Below are positions 1 through 12,800 of a DNA stretch of 64,000 nucleotides, piece after piece. The notes beneath the pieces were generated by a model. It did not search any database and was not told the DNA's origin. It saw only the letters and a program-made list of their open reading frames with translations. This DNA comes from Antedon bifida (Eukaryota > Echinodermata > Crinoidea > Comatulida > Antedonidae): contig OY727095.1 of assembly GCA_963402885.1 (NCBI GenBank), positions 3,353,001 through 3,417,000 on the forward strand. The letters run 5' to 3'. How positions within the stretch are numbered: position 1 is the first letter of the stretch; each line of letters opens with the position of its first letter. A program made the position numbers and the translations under genes.

Positions 1-293
1 CACCAACCTAGCGCCACCGGGGTTAATAAAATAAAATTGTAAATGTCGCCCTCTATTTTTTTTGTTTACATAGCGACGATCATTAGAATAATTTTAATTA
101 ACAATATTTTTAATTTAATAATTACTTTCAAAAGTCTCAGAAGTAATATAATGTTTTATTGATACTACTTATTATTTTTTAAACCCGCTATATATTTTGT
201 ACAAATATTTAAAGTATTTTGAAATAAAACTAAAGCAATGAGTGATCGTGTGAGGATGACCTTTTGACCCGAAACACTCCGGAGTTTGATGTT
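1..293. other. No gene seen; AT-rich flank
   Basis: AT-rich sequence with no convincing exon or RNA gene. The 69-residue open frame at 264-473 arises from the CTCCGGAG-rich repeat that follows and has no protein features. Confidence 0.5.
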
Positions 294-482
294 GGTACCT
301 TTCACACCAAAACACAGGGGTGTCCCCGCAGTTCGCTCTCCGGAGAATGTTCAGCTGTTCAACCCCGCAGTTTTAAACTCCGGAGTTGCTTGATTTTACC
401 TTTCACACCAAACAGCGGGGCGTCAACTCCGGGGTGTCTCCGGAGTGTCTCCGGAGTTTTGCTTTTGGTGTGAAAGGGGTAC
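294..482. repeat. Foldback MITE-like repeat
   Basis: The ends are inverted copies of each other: a GTACC...TTTCACACCAAAA sequence at 294-312 and its reverse complement at 463-482. The interior is GC-rich against AT-rich flanks. The palindromic octamer CTCCGGAG occurs at 338, 378, 438 and 449, and once just outside at 277. This looks like a small non-autonomous DNA element; no coding capacity is seen. Confidence 0.55.
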
Positions 483-1088
483 TAATAAGCTTTTCAGCGT
501 GATCACTCATCTGTGACGTCATTTATACGCCATTTTGTGAAATCACATTATCAATCATATCTCCATAATTCATTATCACATATTAACGAAATTCACTACA
601 CGTAAACTTCAGGTCAAGGGTAAAAAAATTATCAAATAAAAACGCACGCGCACATAAGTCCATGCGCGTTAAAAATTAAAAAAGCTCCAAATTAAGTTTT
701 GATCAATTTAGAGCATGATTTAGGCCATTTGCGTGTTTCAAAAAATTACTGCGCAAAAACATATTTTTGCGCGTGATACTTTAAAAGCGTAAAAAATATG
801 AATACAACTCACATTCTACTCACCATCCTTAGTACATTCACCAAATTTGAATCCGTTCTGACTTAAAATAACGCTATACGAGCAGGTTAAAATGACAAAA
901 TTTAGTATGTTGTTTCAGACAACATTAGGGACCTATCCTGAAAAATTCAGCTTTAGCATATTTATTTCTACTTCAAAGTCTAATACTCCTAGACTATTAA
1001 CGTACGTGCATGTAAAAAAAAAATTAATTTCAGTAAAATGATAAAAATGATCACCTATAATTCGTTAAAGTGACGAATTAAATTCTAG
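482..1088 (+). mobile_element. Helitron-like non-autonomous repeat, copy 1
   Basis: This matches the longer repeat at 25634-27038 from its left edge (CTAATAAGCTTT...) to its right edge, but lacks roughly 800 bp from the middle. The right end has a short hairpin (AATTCGTTA/TGACGAATT) followed a few bases later by CTAG and then T. That is the arrangement of a Helitron 3' terminus. No Rep/helicase coding sequence is present and the 5' TC end was not defined. Confidence 0.5.
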
Positions 1089-1561
1089 TTACATTATCAG
1101 ATTTGTGATTTGTGATAGTATGTGTACTGACAAGTATCTGTCATCTATTATAAGATATCAATTGTGTGGTAAAATTGTCAACTAGATGCTGTCTTATGAT
1201 TACCTCATCCTTTGGAAGGAACATAAAGTTGTGAACAACCTAAATACACATTTTATATGTCAAGTAGGATAATTGTAGGTGCTGTACTATGGCTACTGTA
1301 AATCTTATTTCAGTTTCCAGTTACACCGTCAAAAATATTTTTTCTTTTTTTTTTCATTGACATTAATTTATTGTGCCTGAAAAGTTTAATTTGTTTAAAA
1401 GAATATTAGTATTTCTAATCTACAGTATACTACAAAGGATTGTGTTGTTGTGTTGTTGTTTTGTGTGTTAGATTGTGCACATAAGGCATGTGCATTGTTA
1501 CCTCACAAAAATAAAACTGATAAGAAATTTAATTTCATTATGCAATTATTTTATCTTAATT

Positions 1562-2399
1562 CAGGGGCAGATTTAGGGGGGGGGGGGGGTTACGCTGCCC
1601 CCCCCCTTTTGTAATATATATATATTATGCACCCATTTACATACGATTTTACAGGAAAAGAGGGTACAAATCAACATTAAAAATTGTTAAAATCTTCAAT
1701 TTTTTTATAAGTTGAACCGAGTTCAACTTCAACGTTATGATCGGTAAAACTGACTGACCAATCAAATAGTTCATAAATTACGTCATTATAGTGTGTGAAA
1801 AAATACGCACGCGTTGACAATTCTTGATTTTTTACAATGCGACGATGTTTGTTGTACTCTTTTAAAGTCTGATATTTCAAAATAACAAGTGTAAGTAAAA
1901 CTAAATTTTAATATAAAAACAATTTAATTTAATGTTTGTCTTTAGTGTAAAGCCTAGATTAAGATATCAGCGAAAACATGTCCTAAGCCGGCTGGGTTGA
2001 AGCATCAAAACCCGTAACTTTTTCTATTATCAAACGGGCCCGGCTGTGCGTGACCAGCCTTGGCTTTGCAAAACTTCACGTCCATGTGTCCCAGCAACGT
2101 CGAAAGAACCAAGAAACCATTAACGATCGCGTAAAAAATGTGTAAAAATTTGCGACGGGAAAACAGGCTTTAGGCTATTGCCGCAACAAAAAAAACAGTT
2201 CCGTATATTAAATATGGTCTATAAAACCCACTATATTCAGATAATTATATGACAAGAATCGACTGGCCAAAACGCCTCAGATGCTATCTCGGGGCATCTA
2301 GAAAAAAATTGTTTCCGGGGGAGCATGGCCCCCGACCCCCCTAGACGATTATTTTCCCATATCGGCCCCCTCTTTATCAAAATCCTAGATCCGCCCCTG
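1562..2399. mobile_element. DNA transposon remnant with TAATT target duplication
   Basis: The element begins CAGGGGCAGATTTAGG and ends CCTAGATCCGCCCCTG, which are imperfect terminal inverted repeats. It is flanked by TAATT at 1557-1561 and 2400-2404, consistent with a 5-bp target-site duplication. It contains a 14-G run (1576-1589) facing a C run, and a 67-residue minus-strand frame (1677-1880) without recognised motifs. It is non-autonomous; the superfamily was not assigned. Confidence 0.6.
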
Positions 2400-2794
2400 T
2401 AATTAGTCGGTAAAACATTTTTTCGTGGCTTAGACTTAGACTTTTAGAGCACTCTTTATACTAATGGAGATTTGGATGTATAAGTTTCATCCGATTAACA
2501 AATGGTAACATGCATTGACAGTTGACAAACATTTTGTGGTTTTAATAAATTAAATAATTTATTATATAATATAGAGTAAATTACACAGAAAAAGTAATGT
2601 GATGATGTGTGTTTGCCCAGCCTTTGTTTAAGGTGCACTTTCACCTTGGCTGTAAAACCCCAGGGCAATTTTCAGTCAGGTTTAGACACGCAAGTGATTA
2701 TTAATTTCCAATAGACCATATCATAAAAAAATCCATGTGAGAAACTCCATGTGTGCTCTCTGTTATATAAAATCTTTTATTTTCCTTTGAATAG
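2400..2794. other. No gene seen; possible upstream region of gene A
   Basis: AT-rich sequence with no coding signal. It directly precedes the conserved noncoding exon at 2795-2995, so it may contain promoter sequence or an intron; a TATATAAA-like stretch lies near 2764. This is inference only. Confidence 0.25.
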
Positions 2795-2995
2795 GCTGAC
2801 ATGCAAGACTGATTAGGAAGTCAGGTGATGTACAGAACGCGGCAAAGAGGGTGTTGGCACTTTGCATAACAATAAACACCTTGTAGGCTGTTGGCGTCCA
2901 TTGATGTAGAGCTGTACAATCCCATTGCTTACCAGAGGATGGATGATTCGTTCCAGACATTCATAACCATGATTGTGTAATTTTATTTCAATAGT
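2795..2995 (+). other. Conserved 201-bp noncoding exon, leader of gene A
   Basis: This segment is similar along its length to 43124-43324 upstream of gene C. In both places it is preceded by TAG (acceptor-like) and followed by GTGAGT (donor-like), and both segments are exactly 201 bp. The reading frames are closed (the first ATG is followed at once by a stop), so it is probably a 5' untranslated exon. Shared phrases include ACTGATTAGGAAGTCA and GATGTAGAGCTGT. Confidence 0.5.
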
Positions 2996-3213
2996 GTGAG
3001 TTACAGTATATCATTTGTTTTTATTTCATTACAGCAAATTTACATTTTAGGCTAGTTTTACTTTTTGAAGGTTAATAAAAAGCTAGTCATATCAATAAAC
3101 AATAATACAATAACAATATATTTTGGTTTAGTATATTGAATAAACAGTAGCCAAAACATGGTATTTTGGTTCATCTATCAAGCGCAAGTACTGTATGTCG
3201 TGTGGTTTGTTAA

Positions 3214-3262
3214 GCCTAACATTCTTAGCATCTCAAACTTTGAGATGCTAAGAATGTTAGGC
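3214..3262. repeat. Near-perfect 24-bp-arm palindrome
   Basis: A 24-base left arm (3214-3237) is followed after one base by its reverse complement (3239-3262). The core reads ATCTCAAA/C/TTTGAGAT. It could extrude as a hairpin or cruciform. It lies in the intron after the leader exon. Confidence 0.85.
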
Positions 3263-3920
3263 CCTTTTCACACTGATGGTGTTTTAGCATATGACAATGA
3301 CAAATTTTATGTCTGAACAGTTAGGATTACAGCATACAATGCTGTAGCGTATTATTAGTGGAAAACAAAGGAGAGTAACACATAAAACTAACATGAGAAT
3401 GGTTCGGCAATGGGATGGATGAAGTAACAATTCACAATACAGAATAGACTGAACAAGGTATTTTAATACTGAAAGTTCTGTGTCATGTGAAATAGATTAC
3501 ATGTATTGTACATATCCATGTCTAGGCTACAGGTTCAGTTCCTTTTTTAGACAAATTAAGGTTAGAAAAATTATGTTTTAATATGGGAGTGGATATCAAA
3601 AAGAAATTTTTGAGTTTGCGTTACAATTACAGGTTTTATGCATACGGTATAAAACTGAGTCGTTCTTTTTTGTTTCAAAAAATCTTTTCACAGAATGATG
3701 ATGTTTATATTCATTGTAATAATTGTAATTATTAACTAATTTTCAAAACACATTGGCCTACTGTAGACTTTACCATATACAATATCTAGTTTCCAACCTT
3801 TGTTAATTAACCCAGAATTTAACAAATATCCCACACCACACCAATTCACTTCAGTCAACAAAAACATTGAAATAATAATATGTCATGTTAACACTGTTTT
3901 AACTTAGACTTGCCCCAATT

Positions 3921-5365
3921 GTCGTTATCTCGGGACCGTTCTATGGTTACCACCAGGTAGGCTTACTTATCAAGGCTTCTATGAATGGATGTACTGGTTG
4001 GGAGCAGAAAAACTAGTAGACCATACCCAGTACCGTTTTGATTACGATCAATTGGGAAATTACCTCACAATGTTATGGTCTTTTTATATTAGTCCACCAG
4101 TCAGCATTTTGACTTTTGTCAGGAAACTAGAGACTTGAAATTGATGTGCAGACCGCAAACATGACCTAAATTAACATGTAACTATTGATTTCAAATAAAC
4201 GTTAGAGCTGACTTGAATCATAAAATCATTTTCATTTTTGTAGGTCTGTTGTGTATGTATAATAATGAAAGTAAATAAAAATGTCAATATATTTATATTT
4301 TAGATGTGTATTATCAATGAAAGTTTGCTTAAATATTGGACATTTTTTTATATTTATTAGGATTTTTAGGTTCTTTTTTACTGCTCTTTCTTTAAGCTTT
4401 TGGCGATCCTACCAGCCTTTGTAGAGAGGCAGAGAGTATACCTTTTTATTAAACTTGTCTTTTTATTGTTTTATTTTTTGTAATAAAAAAATGGCGAAAT
4501 AAATGAAATGAAGGTAGATTGATGACGTCACTGTACCAACACTGATATTATAGCTGATGTTCATTCGCACCTGGGTGTTGGCAGTGAGGGATCGAATTTT
4601 TAAAATATAAACATCTAATAATATTTTAAGGAGCTGTTTCTACCCCCCCCCCCCCCCCCCCCCTTCTTTATGTTTTATTGAACAAATGTTCAAACATAGA
4701 TTGGAATTGTGTTTCCACGGATGTATGTATTTTTATTTAGGTTTAATTTTTAAATTTATAATTTATTGAAGCCATTAATGTTGTGCCCTTAAGGCAGGCC
4801 AAGTGGCAACCTAAAAAGATGTGGATAAACCAAAGAATTTCTAGGTATAATAAAAGAAATGAACAGATTGTAACAAACAGATCTCTGGACATTTAGAGCG
4901 ACTTGTTTCTATTGGCAATCGCATTAATTATCTCTGCAAAATTTGTTATATGATGTTTTTAAAATGTGTTTGTTTTTGTCACCTAAACAGATTTGTTTTA
5001 CAATTCTGTTTTAAAGTTTGTTGGTTAGACTTTCATAGATCTGCCTGTGATCTTACTGAGTAGGTAGTATATAATTCAGTTTGAAATGGAATTTTTTCAT
5101 TATTTTAAACCTATTTTAAAATCTAGGGCATATGCAATTTTAATCATTTTATATGTATTATATTTTTAAAGTTTAATATTTTTTTGTATTTTATTATATT
5201 ATTATTTATATTACGTCGTGAGGTAATTTCCCGATTGATCGTAATCAAAACGGTACTGGGTTTGGTCTACTAGCGTTCCTGCTCCCAACTCGTCATCCAT
5301 TTATAGAAGCCTTGATGAAGTAAGCCTACCTGGTGGTGGCCATAGAACGGTCCCGAGATAACGAC
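3921..5365. mobile_element. Foldback element with ~148-bp inverted arms
   Basis: The left arm (3921-4068, beginning GTCGTTATCTCGGGACCG) is the reverse complement of the right arm (5218-5365, ending CGGTCCCGAGATAACGAC) with scattered mismatches. The 1.15-kb interior is AT-rich, contains a 21-base C run at 4643-4663 and a TGAAATGAA-type tail near 4500, and has no recognisable open frame. A third short relic of the arm edge (GTGAGGTGGTTTCCCGA) lies near 5888. Confidence 0.65.
4643..4663. repeat. Poly-C tract of about 21 bases
   Basis: Uninterrupted run of C inside the foldback element. It is a homopolymer prone to length variation and assembly error. Confidence 0.9.
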
Positions 5366-6293
5366 TATACTTCGGCTTTAGTCATTAGAAGATCGAAATA
5401 TTGTTAGAGATAGAGTATACGATGTTTGATTATGTGTGGATGTAGTGACTTGTTCTATTATTCAAATGATGTTCCGCATAAGGAGATGAAGATAGTAGTT
5501 GAGTGTAATGATTTTGTATATCAATTAATTATCCTAGACTGTATATTATGTGATAAATATTATTAATATTTATTGTTATGGTTATAATATTAATAAAAAG
5601 ATATTTGTTAGTATAAATTTATTTTTTTATATGAAAATAGTAGAGTGGATAGAATATAATTAATTTAAAATTTAAAAATTTACCTTAAAAACTGGTTTTG
5701 AACTGAATCAGTTGTCTTATCTTTGTATGTATGATTTGGTTTAAATTATGTTCGATAAAAATGCGTATGCGTACAGAATGAAATGTTCGCGTTACGATGT
5801 ACCATGTAATAAAAGTTATGATGGTAGAAAAATAAAAAAGTAGTTTAGGATGTAGAAATAGGAAAAGTTTGTTAGTGCAAAAGTGTCGTGAGGTGGTTTC
5901 CCGAATCTGTTTAGGTGTAGTAGTAGCATATAATTCATTCTGAAATGCAATTTTTAAATTAATTTGTATCTCAAAATTTAGGGCCTATGCAATTTTAATC
6001 ATTATATGTATCATATTTTTAAAGTTTAATATACACTAAATTTCTATTTTATTTCTTTTTTTGTTTTTCGGAAATTTATTTTAGTTCAACTTTAATGTTA
6101 ATGTTTATCTTATATGGTTTTTCTCATAATTATAATGTATTTAAGAATTTTCTTTGTGGATAACCTCTACTTATTTGTGTCATTTATTTTTGTAATACTG
6201 AACATTGATTTACTTTGTAGCCTACTGTTTCTCTTGTTGTATGTTCTATATCTTTAAAAGTATGACAACTACTCTCAATCATTTTATTTGCAG
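5366..6293. other. Intronic or upstream AT-rich sequence, no gene seen
   Basis: No exon or structured RNA recognised. If 2795-2995 is the leader exon, this is part of the first intron of gene A. It ends with the pyrimidine-rich acceptor ATTTTATTTGCAG at 6293. Confidence 0.4.
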
Positions 6294-6836
6294 ACAACAA
6301 CACAATGGCATATTCTAAAGTTCAACATTTCCAAGACCTAAAAAGTGATTTCGGTGGATGCTTTGAAGGTGGTAGATACAATTGGCTAAAATTCCTACTA
6401 TTTGATCACTTGAATGCTGCTGACATTACAAATCGAGATTTCAATGGACATAACTTACTCAATTCACTTGAAGACAAAGGTTTCATCTCACCAACTAATG
6501 TTAACTTGCTGTTAGAGATTACAGAGCTATCACAACTCAGGAGCGCTAAAGAACTTGTAACACGATATATTATGAGTGACAACAGTGTTCAGGACAGGCC
6601 TGAAACAAAGTTGTCATCTTACAGAAAGAAATTGTTTAATGCCCTCATAAACGTTAGCCGAAATGATTTGCATAAAGTTCTTTCTTTCTACATTTTGGAA
6701 AGAAATAACTTCTCCAATGTTTGGGATGCAGTTTTACATCTGGAGATAAATAGAATATTAGAAGATGATCCAGGGAAAATAGAAATGTTTGCAAAATGTC
6801 TAAACAGAACCGCAGGAAGCATACTACTTGATACAG
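6294..6836 (+). CDS. Gene A exon: DED module
   Basis: Acceptor TTTATTTGCAG precedes it and GTATGTTATAG follows; it ends in phase 1. From ATG 6305, residues 1-92 look like a death effector domain. The signature is a Leu-rich helix pair around LLNSLEDKGFISPTNVNLLL. A second helical block follows (about residues 100-177, LSSYRKKLFNAL... to the exon end) and may be a further death-fold subdomain. Paralogous to 28402-28911. Confidence 0.75.
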
Positions 6837-9800
6837 GTATGTTATAGGACTATCCTGAAGTTTATTAATGTTATGTCCATTTTAATAAAAAAGTTATGTA
6901 ACAGTAATTTAATTAGAGAGAGAAGAGAATTAGCAGATGATCCAGACAAAGTACAGAGGTTTGCTGACCTTATAGGCAAAAGAGCGAAAGTCGTACTATT
7001 TGATAAAGGTATGTTATAGAACTATCCTGAAATTAATTGTTGATGTTATGTCCATTTTAACAAAAAAGTTATGTACAGTAATGGTAATTTAATTTCAATA
7101 AAATAATAATTTAATTTAAAGCTGAGAATATATTAACTGAACTTTTATAGGCAACAGTGAGAAGGACAAGAATGGGACTACATCTTCAAGTCAACAACCA
7201 AGTGAAGGTAAATTACTTATAAAGTAGATTAGAGAATGATAGGGATAACAAAATAAGCCTGAATATTATGACAATGTGATAATTGTGATGATGATTTATT
7301 TATTAATTATTTATTTTTAAACACCATATTTCAAGAGAGGGACCCAGTCAGCGTGAGCTGATTTGGGCCATCAAAAAGACAAAATGGCAAACAAAAACAA
7401 AGAATTATAAACCTTAAAAATAAAGATATGGACAAGATGATATCAAGATATAATGACATGGTGTTAATGGGAATGATACTCTAACATTAATAATCATAAT
7501 ATTTCAACAAAAGTATGTAATGTTGATTATTAAGACAAAAATAAAGAAAGTGGATAGTTTTGTTGTACTGTAGTTGTTTTCTAAACCATAATAAAACATA
7601 CCTGGATTTGAACTTGATGTTCCAACATTACCTCTTTTAAGAACCTTCTTAACCTCATCTATTTTGTCTTCACTCAGCAACCCTTGTGGAACAAAATCCA
7701 ATATCATACTCCAGCTGTCTGCATACTTCTTAACAACAGGAAAGTTGTATCGTGCATCAAGAGTGTTAATATCTGAGTCACTAAGATTTCTTCCCAGATT
7801 AAAAATCTGTATTACGTGTGGTGAAAATGATATTACATTATGCTTCTTGATATTATTGAAAGCAGGAAGCTTCTCTTTAATGACCGACTGAAAACCAAAT
7901 TGTTCAGTTACTTTTATTGCATCATACAGGACAGAAAGATTTGTTTGACTAAATACTCCATTTGCAGTTAACAGAGCTAACAGTTCAGTTGTACTGGTAA
8001 CCCTTTTCAAATTTTCAATGTCATCTACCATTTCTATGAATAGAACTTGTAGCCTGTTAAGGAGTCCACGTTGGTCAAACCATTGTGCAAAGTCTGTAAT
8101 CAACCTTCGAAAATCATCGTTCGAGAGATCTATACGATAAAGAAAAGCAGGTTTCCAAACAAGTTTTAATTTTTCAAAAAAGTTGGCATACAGCGCTTGA
8201 GGTAACCATGAGCCAATGGCCAAACACAGAAGTGGGAACCTCTTATATAATTAGCATAGTTTTCATTGTTGAAATCATGAATTGTTTAAGAGCCTAGATT
8301 AAGTGGACTTTAAAATTTTAAAAGTACCACTACTTTTCACCCATCCGCAGCACAGAAACTGAAAACAACTATGTTGTGCTATAATATGGCCTTCACTTGC
8401 ACTTGGTATAGTTGAATGTAGGCATAAATTGAACAATTTCATTATGCATGCTCTGATTTTTAGCCTAAAATAATAATAGTTCATTCTTATATAGCGCATA
8501 TAAGCAAGCTCTCAATGCGCTGAACATTATTACCCCAGTCATTTTTTGGATCAAACACGATGGAAACATACTCCCATAATGCAGCTAGTAATCAGCGCAA
8601 AGTTGTGTCTTGATCTAACCGGGTACCCATTTATACACCTGGGTGGAGAGAGGCAAACATAAGTAAAGTATCTTGCCTAAGGATACAAGCAATACGGCGA
8701 GAGTTGGATTCGATCAGTAGTCCAACGTCCAACACCCTGTGCCACACGCCCTTACTAAAAGAGGCTTACTAAACAAACATACAAGAAATGTGTGCTTAAA
8801 ATGTTAAAAATTAACAGAATTAAATTTAAAGATGTATTGTCCCTTGAAACACAAAAAAATGAAGGTCAAAATATTCTAAATTTAAATTGGCCATATCAAA
8901 GTAATATTAAAGTTATTCACTTTAAGTCGAAAATTCGAGCCAAAAGCAACAAGTTTACGTAATTAACAGGTAAATTAGTTTGATTACATTTCGTCTGGAA
9001 AATCGTCGCGAGTGAAAGTAAACAAAGATTTCAAACCACGAGTACGCATTATGCATATGCTAATTAGGATTGTTTACATCTCGTCACGGTTGAGAAGGTA
9101 TTTTCACACAGATCGTGAGGAAGTTTTATGATTATGCATACAGAGTAGCCAAACAAGCGCGTTTCATTATGGGGTATGTTTTGATCGAAAACTTTGACTG
9201 GAAGTCAGAGTTATTTTTTTAACAAAAAAACGTCTGTATTTCAGTTAAATGATTTTTTTTTCGACAAATTTTTGGTGATAGTTAATAACTATTATGATAC
9301 TTCAAAATGACCCACCTTTTTTCAAAATCTGTTATTTTTTATTTTTTTGGAATTAGTCAAAGGGACAATACATCTTTAATTAAAACTAAATTAAAGCATT
9401 TTTCAGACCATTTTAAGTATTTGTTTTTCATGAATTATCAATGTGCGTAATGTCAATTTTAACTTTTTACTTTGAAACTCTTTCGTTGCTCTTGTTAATT
9501 TTGAAAAGTGTACTAACATAACTGATAAAAGTTTCTTTGTATGTACATGTATAGATAATGGAATGGTTTATTTTCTACTTGTTAAATATTAAACAGCACT
9601 CAATATTTATGAATGAAACAGTATTCTCATGGACCTATATCATAGTATACTTGCTAAATATTACCACTTTTTTTCTCCATTTTTTTAATTATTGAATTGG
9701 TCTTAATTGCTTAGTGTTGCTCTCATTTTTTATCCTGTTTTTTGTTAATATTTAACATACTACAATGTTAATATTACAGTATTCATTACAATAGAATTTT

Positions 9801-12800
9801 AATTAATACTTTTTTCTTAACTTTTTTTTTATAAATACATTTTTAACTTTCCGATAAACCAGCCGAAACGTATCAAGTAAGTACTTGACAATTGGTTTAC
9901 CGAAAAGTTAACAATTTATTTAAAAAATATAAATTTGAAACCAGATGAAATTTTTCAAGAAAATGCTTTTTTCTTGTTGTATGGAGTATTTTTTTAAAAC
10001 TCATATAGTGTAATTTATTTAGGGAACTCACAAACTTGTTAATAATAATAATGGTTATTCAATTTCAGATATTCCAACTGCTACTGCTTCTCGTGAATTA
10101 GATTTTCAGGATGCCTACAATGAAGCTTTGAAAGGAGGCTCTGTCAAAGTCAATCTTGGAATGCTTAAGGTTATTGGACAGGAAGGAGTGGGTAAAACTT
10201 GCCTCATCAATGCCTGTCTTGGAAAAGAGTAAGTAGTAGTAGTAAGACAGTGAAATTGACATTACAAAATAATTGAGTCAACTAAGAATTACAAACCAGC
10301 CAACTTTTATTGATTTGTTTTTGATAAACTACTACTTTTCTAAATATTGCAATAACAATAGTTAGAATAAAATCTTTTATAAATATATAAATCGGTTACT
10401 ACAATAATCATAACACCATACAATTTTCTGTAGATTATAGAATTTAATTTTAATCTTGTATTCTAAAAAAAAAAGATCATACATATTGTTTAATAACTTG
10501 ACTTCCTAAATGTATAATTAATGAATATATTAAAATGGTTTTGAATTAAAAGGAAAAAAATTGCATTTTTTACGGTACTTAAAATGACTGAAGTTCATAG
10601 TTGGTTTCAAATTATTGTATTTTTGCCAGATTTGAGGAAAAGCATGTAGTTACAGATGGAATAGCGGTGATAAGAACAGCAAGCACAACATGGAATGAGG
10701 CTAAAGCTGATAGTGGTACACATGAATACAAATTAGCATATTACTTTTCCCATCATCATTGGCTATGTAACAATATTATCAATAATTATTATCATAGACA
10801 CAAACAGTCCCACAATGAAATGGAGATGTAGAATGGAATTCAATAAATGTATACAACCGTAGTATGGTGTCAACGGTCTTATTTTCACATATATTATGCT
10901 AATACAATTGTTACTCTATGATCTCTTAACACGCAAGCAATGTTACAGTGTTTGATGATGTACTGTAATTGTAATTTTACATTAATTAATCAATAAGTTT
11001 GACAGTTGTCCAAAGTATAGTTACGTATTAATGTATCTGCTAAAATAATATGTACACACTTTTTTTTTCTCTACAGGTAATCCTTCAAATCAGTATACAA
11101 AAATGGTCACTGACAAACTGAGAGCAAAGAAAACTGTAAGCGTATGTCAGTAATAGTGTACTAAAAAAAAAATAAAATAAAGTAGTACCTACAGGACATT
11201 TCTACTATTGCAAACCAGTCACTAATTTAATGTTTTAAATTTCTAATTATTGTTTTAAGAGTAAACATTACTTTTTTATTTCTATTAACGGTGTAGACAA
11301 TATTCAAGTTTTAATGAATAACATTTATTGTTTTTTTGTTTATTTTTTGTTTGTATGTGTCAGGTTAACATGAAACCATCTACAGAAGATGATGATGGTA
11401 TTGTTAACTACAATATTGATGACAACAATGATGATTACAAAAATGATGGTATGTAACTTTCCCGTAAATTCTTATCTATTACATTTTGTAGTAAAAACAC
11501 TAATAAATAAGTCTTATATTATGAGTTTGCAATTTTTCAAAATTATTTGAAATAATTAAGATAATAATATAAGATTTTCTAATTTAAAGTAACTAAATAA
11601 CTATAACATTATTAAAATTATGTGCTCAGATTTGGAGGCAACCTATCTGTGTAACAATTATGGTGACATAATTTTCTACTATGATAATGACAACTATAAT
11701 TAACTATAACTTATCTGTGTATTAATTATGATTGACAGTCATACATTTCTAGACAGTGAAAACTAAAGTTATAATGATGACATTAAAAATGAAAAACAAG
11801 GATGAAAATAATAATGATAATGATGACGTGTTAGATATTAATAATGGTGAAGCCTGCATCTATGTGGTAGTAGGTGGTGACTTTAGCAATGATGATGATG
11901 ATAATGAAAATTACAACAAAGAGGACAACTAAAACAATACTCATAATATATATATTAATATACTGGGACTTAAATTTGTCATTAAAAATGAAATCATTTA
12001 TCATATTTTTATATTACATTCTTGTTACATATGTTTTGATAACCAAAAAAGCTTGTTTCCACTACAGGTACTGATACAGCTACTAAAGCTGTTTCATTTG
12101 ATACAGAACAGCAGTTTGATAAAGATGTAATCAAGAAAGTTGAGAAAAATAAAGAGGAGACTTTAGAAGAAACATTCAACATCTGGGATCATGGGGGACA
12201 AATGATATACCATGGTATACATCGCGTAAGTTACAAAATATGTTATTGCCTTGTAAGTTGATATTTTATTGTTTAAATTCTTTCTACACATTTCTTTAAT
12301 AAACTCCACGTCAGCCAGTTAAAAAGATAACATAATTGGTTTCATTCTAAGAGTGCTATATCAAATTTGTAATGTAATAATAACATAATTGTATGGCCAA
12401 GGTATAGTTTGCATTTTCCCCATTCAGTAATTGTAATCCAATGGTAGTGCTTGTTCATAGGCCTTTAAGAATATTAATCGAATATTTGAATAACAAGCAC
12501 ATTATTTTTTCCAGATCTTCGTAACATCAGAAGCACTTTACATTGTAGTGTTTGATCTCAGTGTGGACCTCAAAGATCGTGCTATTGTCATTGATTCTAA
12601 TGGCGTAAGTATTGTAAGACTAATTAAGGTATTGTACTTGTGCTGGAACAAGTCTTCTTGAAAAAAAAGCATTTAATTTTAATTTTGTTTTGATTTTGTT
12701 TTTTTTTGTTTTTGTTTTTTTTTCAGAAAAAGCATCAACATCATTGGACCAATCTCCAGTTCATATTATCTTACATCCTGTCAGTTTATTCTCATAGTCG

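Noticed and set aside
264..473. 69-codon frame at the window start
   Set aside because: Lies in a foldback repeat with CTCCGGAG palindromes; no protein features.
1576..1610. Poly-G facing poly-C as a regulatory G-quadruplex
   Set aside because: Lies inside a transposon remnant and is a simple homopolymer; no further support.
2763..2960. Minus-strand 65-codon frame
   Set aside because: Overlaps the conserved noncoding leader exon; the paralogous segment at 43124 does not keep this frame.
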